Source: JAWKIJ01 sp041394325
GTDB lineage: Bacteria; Actinomycetota; Acidimicrobiia; Acidimicrobiales; Microtrichaceae
Length of the DNA: 64,000 nucleotides
NCBI GenBank assembly: GCA_041394325.1
Contig: JAWKIJ010000001.1
Coordinates: 2,666,001 to 2,730,000 of the forward strand
Reading direction: 5' to 3'
In this document: positions 24,641 to 32,905 of the stretch, in pieces
Numbering within the stretch: position 1 is the first letter of the stretch
How the letters are laid out: every line of letters starts with the position of its first letter
Notes under the pieces: generated by a model
Told to the model about the DNA's origin: nothing
The model's input: the letters and a program-made list of their open reading frames with translations, nothing else
Database searches by the model: none
Program-made: the position numbers and the translations under genes

Positions 24641-27241
24641 TCACACCGCCCCGGCGGCGAGCTTGGCCCGAACGATGTCGAGCGCCGCGTCGATCCGTTC
24701 GGGGTGACGCCCGCCGGCGGTGGCAAGGTGCTCTCCCCGACCACCACCCCCTCCCACCTCGGCCACCGCCTCGGCGATGAGCGATCCGGCGTCGATGCCA
24801 CGTGAAGGATCGACCGCGGCGACGACCGCGACCCCCTTCCCTCCCGGCGATGCCATGAGGACCGCGATGTCGACGCCCGGAAGGTCGCGTAGTGAGACCG
24901 CCAGATCACGGACGTCGTCGCGGGTCTCGGCTTCGACGCGGGCGACCACGACCCCATCCACGGCGGAGTCTGCGAGTTCGCCCGCCTCCGCCTGGGCGAG
25001 CCGGCGTCGAAGGAGCGCTATCTCGACGCGTGCGGACTTCAACTCCTCGAGGCGCCGGCCGACTCCGGCCTCGAGATCCTCCACCGGGACGCCGACGGCG
25101 GCCGCCACTGCGTCGAGGTTCTCCTGAAGCTCGCGCAACCGCTCGATGGGTCCCGTTCCGGCCACGGCCTCGATCCGCCGCATGTTCGATCCGATCGACG
25201 TCTCGGCGACGATCTTCAGAGGACCGATCAAACCCAGTGCCGGGACATGGGTACCGCCGCACAGCTCCACCGAGTGACGTCCCGCCTCCAGCACACGCAC
25301 GGTGTCGCCGTACTTGTCACCGAAGAACGCGATCGCACCGCGTGCGAGCGCGTCCTCCTTGGAGGTTTCGTAGTGGCGCACGGTCGCGTCGGTGAGGATC
25401 TCGGCATTGGCACGGTCTTCCACGGCCGCGATACGGGTGGCGCTCAAGGCCTCGAAATGGCTGAAGTCGAATCGGAGGCGATCTGGACCCACCCACGAAC
25501 CCTGTTGTTTGACGTGCTCGCCGAGCTCGGCTCGAAGCGCCCAGTGGAGGATGTGGGTCGCGGTGTGATGCCGGGCGATCGCCGCTCGTCGCGAACTGTC
25601 GATGGCGGCGTCCACGACTGTGCCGACCGACGGTGTGTCGACACCCTCGGCGAGACGGTGCACCACCAGACCCGCCACCCCGTAGGTCGTGTCCACGACG
25701 TCGGCGCGACGCTCACCGCTCCCGTCACTCCACCTCAACCATCCCGTGTCGCCGACCTGACCGCCGGATTCGGCGTAGAAGGGCGAGCGATCCAGCACCA
25801 CCGTGCTCCCGAGCACCCCGAGCACCGTGGCCTCGACGTGATCGGTCTCCCGACCGACGAACTCGGTGGGCCCGTGCTCCCCCACCAGCCTCCGGTACAG
25901 GTCGAGTCGTTCGTCGCGGTCCGCACCGCCCTCGTCGGCCGCCTTGCGGGATCCCTCGCGTTGACGCGCCATCTCGACGTCGAATCCGTCGAGGTCGACC
26001 TCGTGGCCGCGGAGCTCGGCGAACTCGCGGGTCACCTCGAGCGGAAAGTCGAACGTGTCGTGGAGCTTGAAGGCCGTGGCACCACTGAGCGGTGCGCCGG
26101 GTTCGAGCTCGTCGAGCGCACCGTCGAGAAGTGCGGACCCGGTCCGCAACGTCTCGCGGAATCGTCCCTCCTCACGCGTCACCGTGGCCAGCACCGTGTC
26201 GCGCTGGGCGACCAGAGCGGGGTACGCCTCGCCCATCACCTCGATGCACCGACCGACCATGTCGGCGAGCACGGGCCGATCGACCCCGGTGAGATAGGCG
26301 AAACGCACGGCACGCCGGATGATCCGGCGAAGCACGTAGCCACGTTCCTCGTTGGAGGGGATCACCCCGTCCGCAACGAGGAAGCTCATGGTACGGGTGT
26401 GATCCGCCATCAGCCGGAGCGCGACGTCGCTGAGCTCTCCCTCTCCGAGGTGGTGTCCCGTGACACGCTCGGCCTCCGATACGAGATCGGCGAGGACGTC
26501 GGCGGCGTACAACGACGCGCTGCCGGCCAGCAATGCGACGATGCGTTCGAGGCCCGCCCCGGTGTCGACCATCGGCACCGCCAACGGCGTCAGGGAGCCG
26601 TCGGAGCGTCGGTAGTGCTGCATGAACACGAGGTTCCAGATCTCGACATAGCGATGCTCGGCGGCCGGGTTCGCCGGACCCCCCTCCGGTCCGAGCTCGG
26701 GACCGAAGTCGTAGAACAGCTCGGAGGACGGCCCGCACGGTCCCGTGTCGCCCATCTCCCAGAAGTTGTCCTTGTCGAGGCGCTGGATTCGCTCGGCCGG
26801 CACGCCGACGGCATCCCGCCAGATCGCGGCCGATTCGTCGTCGGAGTCGTGGCAGGTGATCCACAGGCGGTCTCCGTCGATGCCGAGCGTCCCGCACAAC
26901 AACTCCCAGGCCATCGGGATCGCGGCGTCCTTGAAGTAGTCCCCGAAGCTGAAGTTTCCGAGCATCTCGAAGAAGGAGAGGTGCCGGGCACTGCGACCGA
27001 TGGCGTCGAGATCGTTGTGCTTTCCGCCGGCGCGGGCGCACTTCTGCACCGACACGGCCCTCGGCGGGTCGAACGGTACCGCCTCCTCGCCCAGGAAGTA
27101 CGGGACGAACTGCATCATCCCCGAATTCGTGAACATGGGCGCGGTCGGGTGGTGCGGGATCAGGCCCGATGACGGCACGACCGTGTGGCCACGCTGCTCG
27201 AAGAAGGCCACGAAGGCACGGCGAAGCTCGGACGCACGCAT
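24641..27241 (-). CDS. alaS: Alanyl-tRNA synthetase
   Basis: Complete, uninterrupted 866-residue AlaRS. Class II catalytic domain with HPTAPMFTNSGMMQF and FFEMLGNFSFGDYFK, motif 2-3 region VFMQHYR and DTGAGLERI, tRNA-recognition domain, editing domain with the zinc site HHTATHIL and CGGTH, and the C-Ala domain with a glycine-rich GGGGGRGEHLATAGG. The ATG at 27241 is preceded by TAGGCT (27251-27256) nine bases away, a possible near-leaderless promoter, in addition to read-through from the two small membrane-protein genes upstream. Confidence 0.98.
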   Translation of the reverse strand: MRASELRRAFVAFFEQRGHTVVPSSGLIPHHPTAPMFTNSGMMQFVPYFLGEEAVPFDPPRAVSVQKCARAGGKHNDLDAIGRSARHLSFFEMLGNFSFGDYFKDAAIPMAWELLCGTLGIDGDRLWITCHDSDDESAAIWRDAVGVPAERIQRLDKDNFWEMGDTGPCGPSSELFYDFGPELGPEGGPANPAAEHRYVEIWNLVFMQHYRRSDGSLTPLAVPMVDTGAGLERIVALLAGSASLYAADVLADLVSEAERVTGHHLGEGELSDVALRLMADHTRTMSFLVADGVIPSNEERGYVLRRIIRRAVRFAYLTGVDRPVLADMVGRCIEVMGEAYPALVAQRDTVLATVTREEGRFRETLRTGSALLDGALDELEPGAPLSGATAFKLHDTFDFPLEVTREFAELRGHEVDLDGFDVEMARQREGSRKAADEGGADRDERLDLYRRLVGEHGPTEFVGRETDHVEATVLGVLGSTVVLDRSPFYAESGGQVGDTGWLRWSDGSGERRADVVDTTYGVAGLVVHRLAEGVDTPSVGTVVDAAIDSSRRAAIARHHTATHILHWALRAELGEHVKQQGSWVGPDRLRFDFSHFEALSATRIAAVEDRANAEILTDATVRHYETSKEDALARGAIAFFGDKYGDTVRVLEAGRHSVELCGGTHVPALGLIGPLKIVAETSIGSNMRRIEAVAGTGPIERLRELQENLDAVAAAVGVPVEDLEAGVGRRLEELKSARVEIALLRRRLAQAEAGELADSAVDGVVVARVEAETRDDVRDLAVSLRDLPGVDIAVLMASPGGKGVAVVAAVDPSRGIDAGSLIAEAVAEVGGGGGRGEHLATAGGRHPERIDAALDIVRAKLAAGAV

Positions 27242-27250
27242 GGGACTGCG

Positions 27251-27256
27251 AGCCTA
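27251..27256 (-). promoter_or_regulatory. Possible -10 element for alaS, overlapping the upstream stop codon
   Basis: TAGGCT on the minus strand, nine bases before the alaS ATG. Its TAG is the stop codon of the preceding gene (27254-27256). Same arrangement as upstream of aspS, pimA and the 52.1-52.7 kb gene. Confidence 0.4.
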
Positions 27257-27604
27257 CAAGCGATCCGACGGCTCCCCCACGGCCCGGCGACGCCAGCGCT
27301 GCTCCACGCGATGGCGCAGCTCGGCCTCGCGCCGCCGCTTCTCGCCGCGCCCTTCGTCGACCGCCGCGACCACGTTGTCCCGAACATCGACGATGCGACC
27401 ACGAGCGGCGTCCGCGATCGCCCGGGGCGTCGCCATCTCGGCGGCGCGCTCGACCTTCTCGCGGACCTTCCGTTGGCTCCAGACCGTCCCGGCAGCGCCC
27501 GCCGCCGCACCGATTCCGAGATAGGTCAGCCGTTTGAACACGACGCCCCCGCATGTGTCGGCGATGGACACGCCGATCGCGACGAACACGCCCATCACCC
27601 TCAC
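27254..27604 (-). CDS. Small membrane-associated protein upstream of alaS
   Basis: 116 residues, no named family that I recognise. The N-terminal half is hydrophobic (VFVAIGVSIADTCGGVVFKRLTYLGIGAAAGAAGTVW in pieces, two possible helices), the C-terminal half is helical and charged (QRKVREKVERAAEM, RRREAELRHRVEQRWRRR). GTG 27604 overlaps the stop of the DUF948-like gene (GTGA); ATG 27595 is an alternative. Because it is translationally coupled to a DUF948-like protein and sits just before alaS, an arrangement also seen in mycobacteria, it is probably real, but function is unknown. Confidence 0.7.
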   Translation of the reverse strand: MRVMGVFVAIGVSIADTCGGVVFKRLTYLGIGAAAGAAGTVWSQRKVREKVERAAEMATPRAIADAARGRIVDVRDNVVAAVDEGRGEKRRREAELRHRVEQRWRRRAVGEPSDRL

Positions 27605-27993
27605 CGCCGCGCCACGCGCCCGGTCGCGCCCGTGTCGATGCCGTCACTGCGAAGCCGCCGCGCGGCGCGACGGGTGCCCTTGGCGATTGCGGCCGTCTTG
27701 ATCACCGGGTTCGACAGCACCCTCACCGTGGCACTCGTGGCGGAGTCGACCGCACCGGTCACCGACCCGGCGACGTCGATCAACGCCGCGATCCGGTCGG
27801 CCTGGGCGGCGGCGAGCGTCGCCGCGTCCACCGCCTCGGCGGCCGCAGGAAGGAGTGTCGAACGAAGGCCCGCCGTCTCTGCTCGAAGCTCGGCGACCAC
27901 GGCACCGAGCCGGGCCACGGTTATCGCCAGCGCGGCAACCGCGGCAAGGCACACCACGGCCAACAACACCAGCACCAGGTCGGCGGCGGACAT
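27601..27993 (-). CDS. DUF948-like single-pass membrane protein
   Basis: 130 residues. One N-terminal helix (LVLVLLAVVCLAAVAALAITV, residues 6-26), then an extended helical region with heptad-like spacing (AVVAELRAETAGLRSTLLPAA) and a basic end (KGTRRAARRLR). This is the layout of DUF948 proteins (YtxG-like), of unknown role. ATG 27993 is preferred to GTG 27999; neither has a strong Shine-Dalgarno. Divergent from the small gene at 28.1 kb. Confidence 0.72.
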   Translation of the reverse strand: MSAADLVLVLLAVVCLAAVAALAITVARLGAVVAELRAETAGLRSTLLPAAAEAVDAATLAAAQADRIAALIDVAGSVTGAVDSATSATVRVLSNPVIKTAAIAKGTRRAARRLRSDGIDTGATGRVARR

Positions 27994-28086
27994 CGCCACG
28001 ACCGTAGTCGGCCGCTCCGCGTCGGACGATCGCGCGGCAACCTGGTGAACTGCCGTGTCGCGCGCACGATTCGGCGATCACACCCC

Positions 28087-28092
28087 TAGCCT
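28087..28092 (+). promoter_or_regulatory. -10 element of a leaderless promoter
   Basis: TAGCCT, ending six bases before the ATG at 28099. No Shine-Dalgarno is present, so transcription probably begins at or next to the start codon. Confidence 0.5.
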
Positions 28093-28098
28093 GACCCG

Positions 28099-28380
28099 AT
28101 GGACAAGGTCCTCTTGTTGGCGGCCCTGGTCGTGTCGACGGTCGTCATCGTCCGGCTCCGCGCCTCGATGGCCGCCGACCGCAAGGAGACGCTCGCCCGC
28201 CTCGACGCGGAGCGCAGGGTCCAGGGCGCGGACTACAGCCCGACCGCCGAGTTGTTCCGTAAGGCGGGGGTCAGCGCCGAGCAGCTCGCGGTGTCCACGA
28301 TGCACGCGGGGCTCCGCCGCCCCGCGGTGACGGACGCACCGACCGAGGTTCCCCCGGACCGCTCCGCCGAAACGCCCTGA
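28099..28380 (+). CDS. Small membrane-anchored protein, probably leaderless
   Basis: 93 residues with one N-terminal helix (VLLLAALVVSTVVIVRL) and a polar cytoplasmic tail (FRKAGVSAEQLAVSTMHAG). No family recognised. The only plus-strand gene between 16 and 60 kb. It ends 15 bases before the convergent rarA stop; a short inverted repeat (AGGGGT at 28390, ACCCCT at 28401) in the rarA end could serve as a two-way terminator. Confidence 0.72.
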   Translation: MDKVLLLAALVVSTVVIVRLRASMAADRKETLARLDAERRVQGADYSPTAELFRKAGVSAEQLAVSTMHAGLRRPAVTDAPTEVPPDRSAETP

Positions 28381-28395
28381 TCCGGGCGCAGGGGT

Positions 28396-29715
28396 TCAGC
28401 ACCCCTCACCCCGGCGGACCCGCCAGGCATGGGCGAACCGCTCCTCGATACCGTGTGACGAGGGCCGGTAGTACACGCGGTCGGCCAGTTCGTCTGGCAG
28501 GTACTGCTGGTGGACCCATCCGCCGGGGTCGTCGTGGGGAGAGCGGTACCCCTGACCCGCGCCATCCGCGCGGCGCGAAGCGCCCGAGGACGGGTCGCGG
28601 AGTGACGCGGGCACCTCGCCAACCAGTCCGGAGGCGACGTCGGCCGAGGCGCTCTCGATCGCCGTGAACGCACTGTTCGACTTGGGGGCGAGCGCGAGGT
28701 GCACCGTCGCCTGCGCGAGGGGGATACGGCCTTCGGGAAGACCGACGTACTCGACCGCCTGAGCGGCGGCCATCGCCACGACGAGCGCCATCGGATCGGC
28801 CAGGCCGACGTCCTCGCTGGCGGCGATCACCAGACGGCGGGCCACGTAACGAGCCGACTCGCCGGCATGGAGCATTCGTGCCAGGTAGTGCAACGCCGCA
28901 TCGGGATCCGACCCGCGAATCGACTTGATGAACGCCGAGATCACGTCGTAGTGGTCATCGGTCCCGTAGCGGACGGCCCTGGTGTCCAACGCCGCCTCGA
29001 CATCGTGGAGCAGCAGCGCCCGCTCCGAGCCACCGCTCGCCTCCCGGCGGCGATCGGCGAGGGAGGCTGCGAGTTCCAGCGCCGTGAGCAGGTGACGGCC
29101 GTCGCCCCCCGAAGCCCGCTCCAACATCGCCACCACCTCGGGAGCGGCGATGAGGTCCAGTGCGTCGAGCCCCCGCCGGGCGAGCGAGGTGAGCGCCTCG
29201 TCGCCGAGGGGGCGAAGGCGGAACAACACCGACCGACTCATCAACGCCGGGTTGACCTCGAAGCTCGGGTTCTCGGTCGTGGCTCCCACCAACACGATCA
29301 GGCCGCTCTCGACAGCCCCCAGCAACGCGTCCTGCTGCGCCTTGTTGAAGCGGTGGATCTCGTCGAGGAACAGGATCGTACGACGCCCGTGCTCGCCCAA
29401 CCGACGTCGTGCGCCGTCGATCGCCCCACGCACGTCCTTGACCGAGGCCGACACCGCCGACATCGCGACGAACTCGGCGGTGTCCCGTTCGGCCATCAAC
29501 CGTGCCAGGGTCGTCTTACCCGTACCCGGCGGCCCCCACAGCAGGAGGCTCTGGAGGTTGCCGGACTCGATCAGGGACCTCAAGGGTCGCCCCGGGGCCA
29601 GCAGATGCTCCTGACCCACGACCTCATCCAGGGTTCGCGGACGGAGCCGGTCCGCCAGCGGTGCCCGCCGCTCCGCCTCCTCCGATGCCGCAGCGGAGAA
29701 CAGGTCCCCGGACAT
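28396..29715 (-). CDS. rarA: Replication-associated recombination protein A (MgsA/RarA AAA+ ATPase)
   Basis: AAA+ ATPase related to clamp-loader subunits that acts at stalled replication forks. 439 residues: RPRTLDEVVGQEHLL, Walker A GPPGTGKTTLARL (about residues 60-72), Walker B ILFLDEIHRFNKAQQD, sensor 1 GATTENPSFEVN, and the RarA-specific C-terminal tetramerisation region (AFIKSIRGSDPDAALHYLARM and EDVGLADP). ATG 29715 lies 16 bases after aspS in the same operon. Confidence 0.96.
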   Translation of the reverse strand: MSGDLFSAAASEEAERRAPLADRLRPRTLDEVVGQEHLLAPGRPLRSLIESGNLQSLLLWGPPGTGKTTLARLMAERDTAEFVAMSAVSASVKDVRGAIDGARRRLGEHGRRTILFLDEIHRFNKAQQDALLGAVESGLIVLVGATTENPSFEVNPALMSRSVLFRLRPLGDEALTSLARRGLDALDLIAAPEVVAMLERASGGDGRHLLTALELAASLADRRREASGGSERALLLHDVEAALDTRAVRYGTDDHYDVISAFIKSIRGSDPDAALHYLARMLHAGESARYVARRLVIAASEDVGLADPMALVVAMAAAQAVEYVGLPEGRIPLAQATVHLALAPKSNSAFTAIESASADVASGLVGEVPASLRDPSSGASRRADGAGQGYRSPHDDPGGWVHQQYLPDELADRVYYRPSSHGIEERFAHAWRVRRGEGC

Positions 29716-29731
29716 CTCCGTCCGCGTCCGC

Positions 29732-31555
29732 TCAGCCCGCGGGGCGTTCCACCGCCGAAGGAAGCAGGCGGAGGCCCAGTTCGGCGAGCTGGAGAGGGTC
29801 GATACCGGTCGGTGCCCCGGTGAGAGGGTCGGCTCCGGACTGTGTCTTCGGGAACGCGATCACCTCGCGGATGTTCTCCTCTCCCGACAGGAGGGCGACG
29901 AGGCGGTCGATTCCGAACGCGAACCCGGCGTGGGGAGGCGGACCGAAGCGGAACGCGTCGAGCAGGAACCCGAACTTCGCCCGAGCCTCCTCGGCCGAGA
30001 TGCCCAAGAGCTCGAAGATCCGCTGTTGGACGTCGGCGCGGTGGATCCGGACCGAACCCGAACCGAGCTCCCACCCGTTCAACACGAGGTCGTAGCTCTG
30101 TGAGCGGACGTCGAGCAGGCCCTCGACCGGCCCGTCGAGCAATGCCATGTCCTCGGGATGGGGCATGGTGAACGGGTGGTGCGCCGACACGGGACGCCCA
30201 TGCTCGCCGATCTCCTCGAACAGCGGGAAGTCGACGATCCACAGGAATCGGAGGCCGCCTTCCTCCAGCGGCGGACGACCGAGTTCGAGTCGGAGCAGGC
30301 CCAGGATGTGACGGACCGTGGGCCGCTCGTCCGCGACGAGCAACAACAGATCGCCGTCGGCGGCGCCGGTCTGCTCGAGCAACGCCCCGCACTCGTCGGG
30401 CGTCAGGAACTTCGTGATCGGGGACTCGAGTTCGCCCCCGGGACGGACCCGCATCCAGACGAGGCCCTTCGCACCCCAGCGCCTGGCCTGTGCGGTGAGG
30501 TCGTCGAGGCGGCTCCGGGTGAACCCGGCACCGCCGTCGACGACGATGCCCTTCACGCACGGCGCCTTGAACGCGTTGAATCCCGTCGCGGCGAAGACCG
30601 ACGTGAGCTCGACGAGTTCCATGCCGAAGCGGACGTCGGGCTTGTCCGATCCGAACCGTTCGACGGCGTCCAACCAGGTCATGTGCGGGATCTCGCCGAG
30701 CTGTCGGCCGGTCACGGCCTCGACCACCGCCGCGACGGTCGACCCGATGGCCTCGAGCACGTCGGCCTGGGAGGCGAAGCTCATCTCCGCGTCGAGTTGC
30801 ATGAACTCGAACTGTCGGTCAGCGCGGAGGTCCTCGTCGCGGAGGCACCGGGCGATCTGGTAGTAGCGATCGATTCCGCCCACCATGCAGAGCTGCTTGA
30901 AGAGCTGCGGGGACTGCGGGAGCGCGTAGAACTCACCGGGTCTCAGGCGGCTCGGCACGACGAAGTCCCGTGCACCCTCGGGGGTCGACGCGATCAGCAT
31001 CGGGGTCTCCACCTCGAGGAAGCCCTGTGACTCCATGGCTCCTCGGATCGCGGCATTGACCCGGGCACGGGTGCGGAGGTTGCGCTGCATCGTCGGGCGA
31101 CGCAGATCCAGATAGCGGTGCCGGAGCCGGATCGTCTCGTCGGTCTCACGCCGGTCGTCGAGGGGAAACGGAGGGGGTTCGGCGACCGAGAGGATCTCCA
31201 CGGTGCAGTCCTTGACCTCGATCTCACCCGTGGCCAACTCGGCGTTCGCCGTACCGTCGAGTCGCGCCCGCACGACACCGCTCACGCGCAGCACGTACTC
31301 GGCACGGAGGTCGTGCGCCCCGTCGACCACACACTGCACGATCCCGGTGCGGTCACGGAGATCCACGAACGCCAAGTGCTCGCCGTGCTCGCGGCGCCGC
31401 GAGACCCACCCGCACAAGGTCACCCGGGTGCCGATGTGGCGGGCGCGCAGCTCCCCACACATGTGGGTGCGGTACTCGGTGCGAAGTGCGTCGAGCTCGG
31501 CGTCGCCGGGCAACGGGGATGCGGTGACCGTGTTCGGCCCGGACGTTGTGCTCAC
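29732..31555 (-). CDS. aspS: Aspartyl-tRNA synthetase, bacterial type, probably non-discriminating
   Basis: 607 residues: anticodon-binding OB domain (LCGWVSRRREHG...VDLRDRTG), class II core with FLEVETPMLI, motif 2 near IARCLRDEDLRADRQFEF, the bacterial GAD insertion (about residues 300-430) and motif 3 HAGFAFGIDRLVALL. The His in RRREHG corresponds to the position where non-discriminating AspRS enzymes have His and discriminating ones Leu, so this enzyme probably also charges tRNA-Asn, with a GatCAB amidotransferase elsewhere correcting it; that is inference. GTG 31555 is chosen because TAGGCT ends exactly seven bases ahead and longer starts run into hisS. Confidence 0.97.
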   Translation of the reverse strand: MSTTSGPNTVTASPLPGDAELDALRTEYRTHMCGELRARHIGTRVTLCGWVSRRREHGEHLAFVDLRDRTGIVQCVVDGAHDLRAEYVLRVSGVVRARLDGTANAELATGEIEVKDCTVEILSVAEPPPFPLDDRRETDETIRLRHRYLDLRRPTMQRNLRTRARVNAAIRGAMESQGFLEVETPMLIASTPEGARDFVVPSRLRPGEFYALPQSPQLFKQLCMVGGIDRYYQIARCLRDEDLRADRQFEFMQLDAEMSFASQADVLEAIGSTVAAVVEAVTGRQLGEIPHMTWLDAVERFGSDKPDVRFGMELVELTSVFAATGFNAFKAPCVKGIVVDGGAGFTRSRLDDLTAQARRWGAKGLVWMRVRPGGELESPITKFLTPDECGALLEQTGAADGDLLLLVADERPTVRHILGLLRLELGRPPLEEGGLRFLWIVDFPLFEEIGEHGRPVSAHHPFTMPHPEDMALLDGPVEGLLDVRSQSYDLVLNGWELGSGSVRIHRADVQQRIFELLGISAEEARAKFGFLLDAFRFGPPPHAGFAFGIDRLVALLSGEENIREVIAFPKTQSGADPLTGAPTGIDPLQLAELGLRLLPSAVERPAG

Positions 31556-31562
31556 AGCCCAG

Positions 31563-31568
31563 AGCCTA
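31563..31568 (-). promoter_or_regulatory. -10 element of a leaderless aspS promoter, overlapping the hisS stop
   Basis: TAGGCT on the minus strand; its TAG is the hisS stop codon (31566-31568). Seven bases separate it from the aspS GTG, which has no Shine-Dalgarno. Confidence 0.5.
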
Positions 31569-32882
31569 CGGGGTGTCCGAGCGGCCCCCGGCGGGAGGGC
31601 GACCCGCCGCGATGCGGGACCCACGGCGCTCCCCTGCCAGATGATCGGCCAGGTCGTCCGCGGCGACCCGCCGCTGGGCCCCGTCGCCGCGCAGGTCGCG
31701 GACGGTCACCTCTCCGGCGTCGCGCTCGTCGGGACCCACGATCACGGCGAACCGTGCGCCGGATCGGTCGGCATGCTTCATCTGCGCCTTCATCGACAGC
31801 TCGCCGAATGCATGGTCCGCTCCCAACCCCGCACGACGGAGCGCGAGGCTGAGATCGCGCCGCTCTTCGGGCTCCCCGCCCGTGCTCACCACGAACGCGT
31901 CGACCGCCGACGCGGGCTCGCCCCATACCGCCTCGCCGTCACACGCCAACAGCACCCGCTCGATGCCCGAACCGAATCCGAACGCTGGAGTCGGCGGACC
32001 TCCGAGGGCTTCCACGAGACCGTCGTAGCGCCCTCCGCCTCCGATCGTGGCCTGTGCGGCGTCGATCGCGTCGGACACGATCTCGAACACGGTGTGCGTG
32101 TAGTAGTCGAGTCCTCGCACCAGACGCGGGTTGACGGTGCCGACGACGCCCGCGGCGCGGACGCCGGCCCGAACCGCGTCGAAGTGGGCGAGGGCGGTGT
32201 CGTCGAGCTCGTCGATCAGACTGGGCGCGCCCTCGAGCGCTGCGACCGTGGCACGCCGCTTGGAGTCGAGCACCCGCAACGGGTGATGGTCCACCTTGGC
32301 GGCATCCTCGGGATCGAGGTCGCCGACACGACCGCGCAGGAACGTCGCCAGACGCCGGCCGAAGCGGGTCCTGGCCGCGGCGTCGCCGATGGTGTTGAGC
32401 TCGAGACGGATCGATTCGAGCCCGAGCGAGCGGTAGAAGTCCCACAGGCCCACGATCACCTCCACGTCGAGGTCTGCGTCGGGGACACCGAAGCACTCGA
32501 CGCCGAGTTGGTGGTGTTGGCGGTAGCGGCCGGCCTGTGGACGCTCGTGACGGAAGTGCTCCGAGGCGTACCAGACCTTGAACGGCGTGATGGGGCGGTG
32601 TTGGACGAAGGCCCGCGCGACACCGGCGGTCGACTCGGGACGGAGCGCGATCCTCTCACCGTCGCGGTCGAGGAAGTCGTACATCTCCTTGGTGACGACG
32701 TCGGTCCCCTCACCCACCCGCGCGAACACCGTGAGCGACTCGAGGATGGGCGTACGGATCGGAGCGAAACCCGCCCGCCCGAAGTGCGTTCCGAACGCGT
32801 CGACGAGGCGCTTCCAGCGCGCTGCGTCGGGTGGGAGGACGTCGTGCATCCCACGGAGGGAGGTGAACCTGGGGCGTGCCAC
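31566..32882 (-). CDS. hisS: Histidyl-tRNA synthetase
   Basis: 438 residues, class IIa. Catalytic core begins RGMHDVLPPDAARW, motif 1 region RTPILESLTVFARVGEGTD, motif 2 FRHERPQAGRYRQHHQLG, the HisRS-specific LVRGLDYYTHTVFE and AFGFGSGIERVLLA, then the anticodon-binding Rossmann-like domain (VDAFVVSTGG onward). GTG 32882 gives MARPRFTSLRG-type beginning after removing antisense-looking upstream sequence. It follows relA by 23 bases; a TACCGT eight bases before the GTG could add a separate promoter. Confidence 0.96.
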   Translation of the reverse strand: MARPRFTSLRGMHDVLPPDAARWKRLVDAFGTHFGRAGFAPIRTPILESLTVFARVGEGTDVVTKEMYDFLDRDGERIALRPESTAGVARAFVQHRPITPFKVWYASEHFRHERPQAGRYRQHHQLGVECFGVPDADLDVEVIVGLWDFYRSLGLESIRLELNTIGDAAARTRFGRRLATFLRGRVGDLDPEDAAKVDHHPLRVLDSKRRATVAALEGAPSLIDELDDTALAHFDAVRAGVRAAGVVGTVNPRLVRGLDYYTHTVFEIVSDAIDAAQATIGGGGRYDGLVEALGGPPTPAFGFGSGIERVLLACDGEAVWGEPASAVDAFVVSTGGEPEERRDLSLALRRAGLGADHAFGELSMKAQMKHADRSGARFAVIVGPDERDAGEVTVRDLRGDGAQRRVAADDLADHLAGERRGSRIAAGRPPAGGRSDTP

Positions 32883-32905
32883 GACCGGAGACGGTAGTGG
32901 CGCTC

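Noticed and set aside
25247..27172. Long open frame on the plus strand across alaS
   Set aside because: It is the antisense shadow of alaS in high-GC DNA; Asp/Arg/Val-rich composition, no motif, and alaS on the other strand is complete.
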